Below, piece by piece: positions 34,216 through 44,919 of a stretch of 64,000 nt of DNA (positions within the stretch are counted from its first letter, which is position 1; the number at the start of each line of letters is the position of its first letter). The notes under the pieces are model-generated. The model was not told the DNA's origin. It made no database searches and saw only the letters and a program-made list of their open reading frames with translations. The translations under genes were made by a program, and so were the position numbers. Origin of the DNA: Cercophora sp. LCS_1 (Eukaryota; Ascomycota; Sordariomycetes; Sordariales; Lasiosphaeriaceae); assembly GCA_036250225.1 (NCBI GenBank), contig JAPZLL010000014.1, positions 248,001 through 312,000 of the forward strand, read 5' to 3'.

Positions 34216-35373
34216 TGATGCTAAGGGGCGATGTGAATGATACCCTGGACATACGTGGCGTTTTCTGTGTCGTGTGTGGATTGTGGGCTGGGTTTGGACA
34301 GACCGGGCCTATGGATGGGTGGCGCATCGCTTGGTGTTTAAATGAGGTAGCATTGGCGTTTGGGCGGTCGGTTTTTGTAGATAGACGTACCTAGAACAAT
34401 GCACTAGCTGATGTACTTTACCTGCCGCATGTTGACGGATGAGATATAGGCGGATTGGTCAAGTCCGCAGCGATCAAGTCTTGGGCAACATAAACGAGCC
34501 CCCAAGGAATCCAAACGTCGATTCCACTCTTGATGAGCCATAAGAATACAATCCGAAGGCCTTAAATGCCGGTTTGAAGGCCTCGAGTCTTTTTGATCCA
34601 GCCATTTCTGAAGAAGGAAACTGGGCGGGACTAGCTCAAGCGCCGACAGCCGGATTTCAGGCTCGTTTTCTGTCACCAACTTGGCGGGTTACCATTCCTG
34701 CCAAGGTCTTTTCGTTGAGGCATTGCGTATTGTTTCACAGCTGCCGTAGAAACCAGATACAACTCCGGCAATAACCTCATCAACAGCTTTATCAGCCTGT
34801 CAATTTTGTTCACATCACCTTCACCAAGCTGGATCACTGGGACCAAGGGCACCATATCTTATCACTCAGTTGTTATTTACACTTCATCAGACCGTGAGGT
34901 ATGATCTAACCTACATCCTACCCCGCCTCTTTATCATGGCTGGTCCTTTGGGTAAGCGCCAGAACTGTGAAATCATTCCGGTCATCATGGTAACCCGTCC
35001 CATCCCATCCTCCTGCCGGCCCAACCCATACCTAGAAAAGACATTACACTTAGACAAATAACGACCGATGATATATGTAACGTTGTTACCCGCAAGGCCA
35101 ACCCAGCCAGGTAATCGCTTCCATCGAACCCATTTTAGAAAACGCCCAGCCCCCGTTTCATTCCGTGAAAGGGAAGGGCAGTAGCCCAACGCCGTTATAA
35201 ACCCAACACACACATGAACGCCCCGTGACGACGGCATCGCTGTGGAAAACAAAAGTAAAAACGCCACACCGGGTATCCTACCCACCGACAAAACAAAACC
35301 CGGTACACGCACCCCCTTCTAAACATCATGCCGCGTAACGTCTAAGGATTTGGTATCATAAGGCATCGCATCT
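34047..35373. other. Intergenic region between the J-domain and SYLF genes
   Basis: Apart from the tandem 3' duplication and repeat copy A, this is convergent 3' flank. No gene is supported. Confidence 0.6.
34490..34690. repeat. Dispersed degenerate repeat, copy A
   Basis: About 200 nt alignable with 61896-62117 in the same orientation. Shared words run in the same order: ATAAACGAGCC-CCAAGG, CCGG(T/C)TTGAAG, CTCGAG, CC(A)GCCATTTCT versus CAGGTATTTCT, GGCTCAAGCGCC versus AGCTCAAGCGCC, and GGCTCGTTTT-CTGTCACC-ACTTG. Many differences are C/T or G/A. Probably the remnant of a mobile element, but no coding capacity or terminal repeats are recognisable. Confidence 0.65.
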
Positions 35374-37684
35374 CTATGCAAGCGAAACGGTGTTATTATC
35401 GTGGCTGGGCGAGGCGATGCTCAGCTCGTCAAGGCCGTTATTCTTAGTGCCGACCGTGTTGACGAAGCCGGACTCAGTCGCGGGGGTCTGCGGCTCGCGC
35501 TCGGACTCGTCTGCCGACGAAGAGGGATCCACGCTGCGGGGCATGGGCGGGACTTCGGGCACCTTGTCCACAGTGGTGACGACGGCTGTACAGACCGATG
35601 ACGAGTTCTTGCGGTGGCCCTGGACATCAGACTTGTCCAAGTCCGCCGTCTCAAGACGCTTCTCGTCGTTGTCGACGGGCGGGGTGACAAAGACCTCGGA
35701 GGCAAGACCCTCGCTGGCATTTTGTGTCTCTTCAGCACGCGGCTCCACCGAGGGGAACGAGTTCCGGAGCGGGCTCCTGAGAGCGGCGACGTCACCACCA
35801 AACTCGGTCTTGCTGGCTCTCGACGTGCGCGCGGGGCTTCGAGCGGGGAGAGGAGGCGGGATCCTCTTTGGAATGGTCACAATCGCTCCCTTGGCGTGGA
35901 TGACCTGAGTCACCTGGGAGGACCTGATTGAAGTTCGGGTGGGGGCGGCCGTTGCGACTTCGCAGATCACCGGCTCGTCGTCATCCTCGTCTTCGTCCTC
36001 ATCATCCGCATCTTCGTCACGCTCATCTGCAGGGAACTTGCCTGCGTCCTCGTCGAGCTTCTCCGTGTTGACCGTCTCCTTGACCTCTGGCTTGGGCTCG
36101 GCCACAGGGGTGGCCACGACCGGAGCGGGGATTGGAGCGGGCGCAGGCTTCGGCACTACCGTTTCCTGGACGATCGGCTGTGGACTAAACCGCTCAATCG
36201 CGCTGGTATCAATCTTGGTGTAGTCAATCTCCTCGGGCTCGTTGACGGTGGGGAGCTTGTCCGACACGCTGCCTCGTCCGTCGATACTATTCGCACGGCT
36301 AAAAGTGGTATCCGCGGTACTCGCTACGTCCGTCTGGGTGCAGGCATCGGTAACGGCTGTGCCCTGAGTCTTCGAAGACATGTAGCTGCCTCTATTGCTT
36401 CTAGAGAAGGATGTGTCGACGCTCTGGCGGTTGTAGCGAGAAAACATGGGGCTCGTGGGGCTGGGATTGTACTCGAACTGTGTGCTGGTGGGACGGAGGA
36501 GGCTGCCTGCTTCGCGAATCTCGATGCCGGCCATCTCGAGGCTAAGGACACCAAACGGGTCCGGATCATCTGCATCGGGTATACCGAATGGGGTCTTTGG
36601 CGCCATGGCGGAGACCGGCGATCCCTTGGGGGTCTCGATAACAGCGTCGCCGGGAGCGGGCTGCTGGGCTAGGACTTCCATCAACGCCCTGTCGTAGTCG
36701 GTACGACCCTCGGCAGCCTTGATGACTTCAAACAAAGGCCGGATCTCGGGAATGCTCTTCGGGATGTTGCCTGCAAGGATGTCTAGAACGCCCACCGGAG
36801 AGCCGTAGAATCTCTCGTTTTCGTTTGCACGCTCGGTGACAAGCGAGCCGTCTAGCCGAACCGCTTGATGCCTCCCCCTAGCCTTGACATACGTCAGAAC
36901 GGTATCGCTAAGGCCCTTCCATCGCATGTCATTATCCGGGGTCTTGAAGTCGGTAAGCGGCCCAACAGTCAGGCTGCAGTCAATACCCAACTTCAAACGA
37001 GGCTTGGTGAATAGCTCTAACGTCTGAACGCTGTTGATTACCAGGATACAGTCGTAAATGTCGACACCTCCCGTGAACGCGAGATCGACGGTATGGAGTA
37101 TTATTCCAGACGGCGGCGACCACGTTCCATCTGCCTTCCTCGCTGTGATGAGACCAGCACCGCCGGACCCAGACATCCAAAGACCGGATCGCACGCAAGA
37201 AAAAACGGCGAGGCCTAAGGCATTCTGCAGAATTCTGGGCGGGATCTTCTTGGTGGTGTAGGATGGGGTGGAAGGAGGTTCCGTCCCATCCGTCGACTCG
37301 GGTACTGGTGGCAGCGTCGAGTCTGGTACGAGGAAGCCGTCCACTGGCGACAGGGTCAGTTACAAACACCACACACACGTAAGGAGGGGTAGTCCTACTG
37401 GAGAAGGACTTGAATATCCTCGCAGCCTTGTCGCATTCTTTATCCAAGGTCAACGGCCAGTAGTTCTCGCGGCCGTACTTGGACGTCCGAGCCGGGGTAC
37501 CAGTAGTGCTGCTGGCGCTGTTGCGATTGCCCGGTACTGCCCACCCGAAAACCCTATCCAGCGCAAGCGGGGTTCTCTTGACGGGCGATGCGGCGGAGGC
37601 AGGAGCGGTTGCTGGTGTCGTCGGAGCGGTTTGGTGTGCTCGAGATCGGTCCCACGAGGGGAGCAGAGCCGAGACTCGCTGCAT
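35374..37684 (-). CDS. SYLF-domain (Ysc84/SH3YL1-like) lipid-binding protein
   Basis: Two exons: 37684-37399 and 37343-35374 (GTAGGA...GTAACTGAC...GCCAG), 751 aa. The codon split by the intron becomes ATG, so the second exon alone falsely looks like a full gene. After a Ser/Pro/Thr-rich lead comes the SYLF (DUF500) domain (about 80-290). It runs from KECDKAARIFKSF through AVFSCVRSGLWMSGSGGAG, DGTWSPPSGI and ELFTKPRLKLGIDCSLTVGPL. SYLF domains bind phosphoinositides and, in Ysc84, actin, at endocytic sites. The usual C-terminal SH3 of the Lsb3/Ysc84 family is absent. The C-terminal 450 residues are disordered, with an acidic run (DERDEDADDEDEDEDDDEP) and RxxPxxP-like segments. Likely a peripheral membrane protein. 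Confidence 0.85.
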
Positions 37685-40600
37685 GGCGGCGGCGGATCGT
37701 TGGCTGTGGTCAGTTTTCTCTCGAGGTTGCAAACTGCGACCGAAGGTGTTGTTGTGGAAAAGCACCAGCAACAGCAGCGCGAGGTTGCTGGGGAATTGAA
37801 GGGTGGAGAAAGTCCCCTCTGCGCACGAGGTAGGAGCCAAATGGGATGGAAGAGCGGTTCAATGGTTTTTCATCCGCACTCCGGGCTGGCAGTCAAGTGC
37901 CATGCAAACCGGGTCCCCCCGGCTCCAGTCAGCCCCTCAAACCCCTGCGGGATGCCGGGCAAGCTGGGCTCTGGTGGGGTGAGCGGGTGCAAGCACTGGG
38001 CCGAGTGACGTGGGCGTGGATCGTGCCAACAACCGAGCGCTGAGAAAAAGCAAGGATGCTCCCACGTTGGTTGCTCTGAGCCGGATGCGGTCGCCTCTGG
38101 TGTGGCCGCCGTGGTGGGAGGCTGGCAGAACGCACAGGGGATGAGGGCCGGCCGAATGGTGGGATTCCCGTCGTTGCAACCCTCCCAGCAGCTCGGGGGC
38201 GCATCGGGCGCGCTGTAGGGCAGCGGCAGATTGATGACGAAGCGGGCAGCGCGCGAAGGGCCCCGCAACAGCTCGGTCACAACTTGGAGGTACGGGTTAC
38301 GATGCGGCAGCTTCCAAAAACTTGTCGTTTGCGTGCCTGGCTCTAGATGAGCTCGCTTGATTGACTTTAATATCTATCCGCAGCGCAACCAAGGTGGTAC
38401 ACCCCGGTCGACCCGAACGCAGGTGGTGCCTGGATTTTTCTCGGCGAGTTGTCGATCCTCGACCGAGCCACGCTGCCCCGATGGATTCACGGGTGGGTGC
38501 CCCGGTTGGGAAACCGGAAATGGGTACGGTCAGCAGGGGAAAATTTTGTGTCAGGTGGCCGTCTCAAGGAACAAAAAGAAACAACGAGCAGCGAGAGCGG
38601 GAAACTAGGAGAAAGGCGAGCGCCTCGAGATGTCGCGGACCTAAACAATGGTCACGGAGACCTGACGGGATGAGAGCGACGATGCGATGGCGCGTCCCTC
38701 CCAAGCTTTGGACTGGTCCGCGACGTTGCAAGCTGCGTTGCAAGCTGGATATGTAAGCCACGGAATGGAGCGCGCGAACACGAGCACAAATGCAACGCCC
38801 TCATGTCGTATGCGGGGAATTCGCACAGCAATCGCTCCAATGTTTTTCATTCGGATCCATTTCTGCGACGCTCAGCTCAACTCTATTCCCAGCATCACCA
38901 GGCGGGGCAGCTAGAGCCAAGAACATCCACTGTGCCCCAGTGCGATTCATATTTTGTTTTTGTTTACACCAAATATCCCCCCTTAGCCTCAATTTCAGAC
39001 GTAATGTATCGCCGTCTGAGCCATCTACATGCAGCTCGACACTTTCCCAGCCGTCCCTATACGGCGTGCGCCCCATACTATACAATGCCGAGGACGGAAC
39101 ATGGAGCCCATCGGCAATGGTAGTCAAAGGGACCTCCAATTCCTAGACTAGGCGGTTCATGCACCGACCACCGAGGCGGGCGAACCCCGGGAGCGAGACC
39201 ACCGCCAAGTCGATTTGACAGGCCTAGCCCTTGGCCCGGCGGCCGCAAGGCCTGATTGCCAGATCAGTGCTCTCATCATGTCGTCATGCTCTGGACGGCG
39301 CGCCGACCAAAACCTTGATGTTTTAACCATCTCAAACGTTCGCTTCACCATTATCTCAGACACGTCAAAATCAATTACGCGCGCTAGGTGGAATATCGGG
39401 GGGCGACTATCAAGCAAGTGCTGGTGGTGGACCAGAGGACCTCCCTCTTCCTGCATGCACGCATCTCATGCGACCATCCGGCGACAAGAGCAACGATCCC
39501 CGTCGCGAGCTCGCGAACTCAGACAACCCAACGGCGTTCAACAACAAATGATAGGCCACATGCGGTGTGATGGGCACCCGCAGTGGCACAAGCAACTGTC
39601 GAACCGTCCTCTCACCCGTCCTTTGCAAAACCGTAACGTCAAACCGAACAGCCACAACCGCCACTTCATCCCACACCTCACTGCGGGGTTAGGCATACGT
39701 AACTTCACTAACCCATCCACAGTCTAGCTACCCTCGATCGCAGAGGGCGAAAGGAGATTTCATTCGCAGTCGTTCCATCTGCCTGTCTCACTTCTCCTGA
39801 GCCCCTTCTCCTAGCCCCTCTCTCGCACTTACTCACGTCTCCCTGCGGTCAGACGCCACGTTCCTTTTTTTTCCACCAAGCCATACACAACAGACACCAA
39901 CCACATCCCCCCCATCTTAGCCAACAGAGACCTGTCGAACGGCCGGCGAGCTGCAGGTGATGGCAACCGTGTGTAATGTGAGGGAAATGGGACAGCTTTT
40001 GCATCCCACACAGTCAAACCCGAGCTACCTTCCGTGCATGTAGGCCGTGGTAAACCTAGGGTTACCAGAGTCCGAGATTCCGGACAGACGTACAATACAT
40101 AGTTGCGATGAGCTAAGACCATCAATCCCAAACACCCTCCGGGCAATATATACCGTACGTCCCGGAGGCACGGCCGACGGCGCCGGGCTCGGCCCGCATG
40201 GATGGGATGGTGGGGGCCGGATGACCAAAGTCAAAGGACCCTCACCTCACCACCGTCAGCGGCACGCACGAAGAAGACGGGAATTTGGAATGTTCTCAGC
40301 GTGGAATCCATGACTGAACCCCTCCCGTCCCTTCTCGCGTCGCGTGTGTCTGTACGTATCGCTGTCGCGCGTCGGTCCATCTGAGTCGCGATCATTCAGC
40401 TCATGTAGGACATTATTACATTGCCCATCTTGCCCGCTTCCAAGCGTGTCTCAGCACGGAGAAAATTACTTGATAACTAACGGCAAGAAAAAAAAGGAAA
40501 AATGTCCCACGGCGACGAAAAAGAAAGGTTAAGGGGTAGGGTCTCGATACAAACCCCCTTTTGCCCAACAACCCGAGCCGAAACCCGTTTCCGAAATATT

Positions 40601-41255
40601 CCCCGCCCCTTTCTCGCCGAAAACGTGGAACAAGCGAAAAGAAAAGAAGGACGAGAAAGGCAGGGGGAAAAAAAACCAAACGACGTAAAATTACTACATG
40701 CTATGCTGTCTTGTTCCCGACAATTGCTTGCAATCTATCTAGTCTTTTTGTTCAAACACCCTTGCGCCAGTATCCAAAACTCCAGAGACATGTTCTATGC
40801 GGTTAGAAAATCCAAATATCCTCCATCGTCGTCCTATTTACCATGTGTTGCCTATTTACAGAGTTTGTATTGTCCCAGCGACTGATCGTGCCTCAGACGT
40901 CGGGAAGTCCACGGCCATCCTAGTGTCTGTCGACGTCGGGCTGAGGAGGGACGTGGTGTACTGCCCGAAACCCATGATGCCAAGCGCGTATTTTGGGGAA
41001 CACGGGGAAAGCAGCACGATGGCATGACAAGTTAGAACCCGTGATAGAGTTGCCGATAAGGCAACCCGGCTTCGTCGTTCGCAAACTTGTCAATACCCTG
41101 CCACTCCCACAATTCACCTAAAAAGCGTTCGCACCACAAGATCCCCCTAGCCGCCGTCAACGCGAGGATTGCCACGTCCATCCCCAAGGTACCCCAAGTG
41201 GCGTGTTCCCCTCCTGTCTCAGACAACACGCAACCCGACCCGCCCAGACCATTCC
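37685..41255. other. 3.6-kb region without a supported gene
   Basis: Lies between the SYLF gene start (-) and the F-box gene end (-), so it holds the SYLF promoter and the F-box 3' flank. Open frames up to about 170 codons occur on both strands but overlap in shadow and lack domains. A/G-rich runs occur at 40485-40500 and 40630-40680. A lineage-specific gene or long non-coding RNA cannot be excluded. Confidence 0.5.
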
Positions 41256-42548
41256 TCACTCCTGTCCCTGCGACACCGCGAGCGCGGGATACGGTCCTCC
41301 GTGGAGGAGGTACTTCTCCAACGCAAGACAGTCTATAGTCCTGCGCGAGCCCCGGGCCCTGGCACCGACAGCATCCCAATTATCGTCTGTGACGGGGTGG
41401 AACTTGTACAGCTCGCGCGAGCTGGTCATGAAGTCGCCCGCTTCAATGTCTCCCTCGAGATGGAACCGTTTCAGCTTGGGCAGCTTCCCTTGCAGCGACA
41501 TGAACAACGAGCGGAATGTACCCTCGTGGAGGTGGACACCGCCGATGCTCAGCTCATATGGCTTGGCGAGACCTCTCCCGCCCAGCCGCAGCCGCTCGAG
41601 CGTTGGTCCATGGCGGATCAAGAAGACACGCAGGTCCTCCTCGGCGCACGTGAGACCTTCCAGCTTGAGATCCGTGAGCTTCTCGTAGGTGAAGTTGCCC
41701 AGGAGCGCGCGGAATGAGAGGCCGAACTTCTCCATCGGCGCGTGGTAGGTGTGTACCCCTAGCGAGAGGTGAGTGAGGTTGGGCGAGAACTGAAGAACGT
41801 GGCCGAGGCCGTTGATGGCGCGTGCCCTGGACTGGGGCAAGAGGTTCGGCGGCGGATCCAGCGTCAAGTCAAGTCGGGTTAGACTAGCAAATGAGCGGGC
41901 GCAGTCAAACCAGTGTTTGCGGTCGTTTGCGAGCCGGAAGATCTCCAGCGGGAGCTGGTCGACGGTGAACGACGAAAGTCGGACGTGGCGGATGGCCGAG
42001 ACGATGGCGTTCATGTTTTTGCAGGCTTGTGCCCTGTCCCTTTTCCTGCAGTTGCGGACGAGAAAGACCTCCTTGAGCACGTCGATATCGTAAGGGCACT
42101 TGGTGTAAGTGATCTCCAACTCCTTCAAGTTCGGCATGCGCTTCAGCGTGTCCTCAACCATGGCTGACCGCGTGTGAAAGGCCGGGAGGTTGCGGCTCCG
42201 CTCCTCCAGCTCATAGAACTTTATCCAGGCATCTTGCAGCATCGCACTGCGCTCCTCGGGGTCTTGGAGCCAGTGCTGGAAGAACGAGACATTGCGGGCG
42301 TTGTACTCGTCAACCCGCGCAAAGTTGAAGGTCAGGGACCGGATGCTGTCACGCAGTCGGTCGTGGCCGGCAATCGAGCTCAGGGTGTTGATGTCGTCTT
42401 TCCATTCGACGGCCGTAAAATGCGCGGGGAGAAGGTATTCGTACCCGACGTCGGCGAGCCTGCTCGACGCCAGCCGGAGTGTTCTCGTGGCGGGACCATC
42501 ACAGTAGTCGAAGATCAGGCGCAGCAACTCAACAGGCAGCCAATCCAT
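41256..42548 (-). CDS. F-box protein with leucine-rich-repeat-like body
   Basis: Single exon, 430 aa from the ATG at 42548. The frame is open upstream to 42707, but MDWLPVELLRLIFDYCD is the expected F-box start. The F-box (residues 1-45) would dock to Skp1 of an SCF ubiquitin ligase. The rest has irregular leucine-rich segments (LKELEITYTKC, LTRLDLTLDPPP, LTHLSLGVHTY, LTDLKLEGLTC, LERLRLGGRGL, LKRFHLEGDIE) typical of fungal F-box/LRR proteins that select substrates. No substrate can be named. Confidence 0.82.
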   Translation of the reverse strand: MDWLPVELLRLIFDYCDGPATRTLRLASSRLADVGYEYLLPAHFTAVEWKDDINTLSSIAGHDRLRDSIRSLTFNFARVDEYNARNVSFFQHWLQDPEERSAMLQDAWIKFYELEERSRNLPAFHTRSAMVEDTLKRMPNLKELEITYTKCPYDIDVLKEVFLVRNCRKRDRAQACKNMNAIVSAIRHVRLSSFTVDQLPLEIFRLANDRKHWFDCARSFASLTRLDLTLDPPPNLLPQSRARAINGLGHVLQFSPNLTHLSLGVHTYHAPMEKFGLSFRALLGNFTYEKLTDLKLEGLTCAEEDLRVFLIRHGPTLERLRLGGRGLAKPYELSIGGVHLHEGTFRSLFMSLQGKLPKLKRFHLEGDIEAGDFMTSSRELYKFHPVTDDNWDAVGARARGSRRTIDCLALEKYLLHGGPYPALAVSQGQE

Positions 42549-44919
42549 GCTGTCAAATGAGCAACCAATAGGCAGTCCAACAACGACCGGACCAACCTTC
42601 GGGCGAAGAGCAGAGGCAGAAATGGGGGCAGACAAGAGAGGAAAGGGGCAAAAGGCGGGCGTAATATATGGCCAACTGAGAGAAGTCGGTGGCTGACAAA
42701 GGGTCAACAGCTGCCTACTTAGCCTGGCCGCGACTTGCCCCCATCGGTTTTGAGTGGACGGACACAGGGCAACTTTCTAGCTGCATGTCGACCACATTTG
42801 CAAATGAGAAACGACAAAATCCGGGCCTGGCTCCGAATGTTTTTGGGCAAGAGTCGGTGAGCTTAAGACAAGGGCGGAGTGCACAACACACAGCAATCGC
42901 GAGCCCTATCCATCCGAGGCAGGGGACCGGTTGCAGTAGCGGCACGCTGCAGCCCTTGTCGCTCGAACACAGCTGCAAGCCACGACAGGTACACATGCAA
43001 TCGTCTTGGCCCAGTGGGATTCCCACCTACCGTGGCCTGCTAGCATCGCAGGTACCGGAACGCTGGTTGAGCGGTGTGAGCAGGTCCCCGGCTCCCTGTT
43101 TTAGCAGCGGGCGACGGGAGATGTGATGGGATCCCTGATGTGACTGACATCCAGTTGCGCCCTGCCGCCTAGTGCCCGAAGGCGTCAGCAGCACGTGAAG
43201 CGTCGACGACGTGCGTTCATCGTGGGTTTTCTAGATTTTCCATGGCGCCGCCCACCGCCCGGACAGAACGTGTGCCACACCGCACTTTTGTTAGGGGGTA
43301 CGGCAACCCGAGGGCAGGATACCTTTGCTGACGAGAGACCCATTCAGCGAACACGAAAGACAGCAGCAGTGTGTCCACACACTGCAGACATCAGACATAC
43401 GAGCCAAACCGGAGCTGGCAAGCTAGTGAGTCAATGCTACCGGGAAGAAGAGCGACAACGAGAGGTGGTCTTGACGGCTTCGTGCCGAGCATTGGGATCG
43501 AGTGGTCGAGTGGGGGTGCCGCCCGTTGGAGGCTGCTTGATCAAACAACCGAAAAGCAGGGCGGGGCTTCTTCACCGCGATTTCGAGCGGGGCTAGACCG
43601 TCAAAGCGTCAAAGGTGAAGGCAACTGGGACCTGAAAAAGCGGAATCCCAAGACGACAGAAAGGCGATGGCGCCTGTCTCCCGCATACGCGGCCACCGCT
43701 TCGCATCCAGAGATTGGTGGGGCCGTGGGAGATCCAACCAGCGACAAAGAGCCAGCGAGCTTGTGTCTCATGGTCGTGCCCCCAACATCCTCTGCCCAGT
43801 GCCAGCAGTGCATCCCAACATAATCGGCAACATGGCTCCAGTCAGGCCGAGGTTTTCCGTGCGGTGTTACTTCGTCACAAGTTGGAAATGACGCTGCGAA
43901 GGCTCCCGGTCTGTTTGCGTCAAGTTGGGTCCCCAACAGTTTGCCCGAGTTTAGGGCGTGAAAAGGCGGCATCAGCTCGACGAACGCACAAACCTGGTAA
44001 TGTCCTCAGCTGGGGATTGAAATGAGTTGGAACATTTGTCCAAAACAAAACAACAGCATTTCCCAGCGATAAGACGAAGACCAGGAGCTGATGAGATTTC
44101 AACGGTTCATGCACAGAGGGAGACCTCAGAGAGCAGGCGTAGGCCGAGCGTGCTGCTGAGAGGAGGCCCACACCTTCCAGAACATTGCCCCGCTTCCTGG
44201 ATTCTTGGCGGGGAAAGTTGGGGAGGTTCTGAACTTTTGTCCGCAGCCTCACCTGACGCTGGGTCGGCAACCGAAAATCCAACTGATAAGATAAAAACGA
44301 AGGTCCAAAATTCTTTGTCTTGAAACTGCCTATGCCTTGAATACCGATATAACTGCTCTGAGCTTCAATGGTTCGCATTTGGAATAAACATGCGGGTATC
44401 ACTTGAACGAAATTGTCTTTTCTATTGTTGGTCCTGCTGATATCTGCTTCTTCGAGTTAGAGCAGCAGTCTCAATCAGGCCGGCTAAGCCTACTACAAGA
44501 AATTCTGTTTACCTGAGATATCTAATGCGGCAGGGGGTTCCTCGAGCGGATAAAGCTCTTATTTATGGACTTGACTGTTCTTAAAGCCTTTGGAATAATA
44601 ATCTCTAGGGGTCATGGGCTGTCTCAAACGCCAGAAATGACCTCTGAATATGAAGTATTACTCTGCGAAGTACCCTTTTCCGTCAGAGACATCCGATGCC
44701 GCGGGCAATTGAACTTGGAAAGATCCACGTCCCCACTTCCCTGTCAGCCAGGTCAACTGCCAGCCTGGAGGTGCGTAAGTTGCCTGCAACACCGCGCGAT
44801 CAAAGAACCTAGGCATGCACCCCGAGACACCATTCTTCGTCATGCTTTCCGAATACCGAACGACATAGTCGGCCTAATTTCATGCGCGCCAGCATGCCAT
44901 CGTCTGCTCCTCAAGAGCA
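42549..44919. other. 2.4-kb divergent intergenic region (F-box / RBR ligase)
   Basis: Promoters of two divergent genes. Frames such as 43371-43823 and 44565-45029 have no recognisable composition or splice logic and are not called. Confidence 0.55.

Noticed and set aside
37342..37344. Independent start of the SYLF protein at 37344
   Set aside because: The methionine arises only after splicing (A from exon 1 plus TG from exon 2). The SYLF domain's first helix is in the upstream exon.
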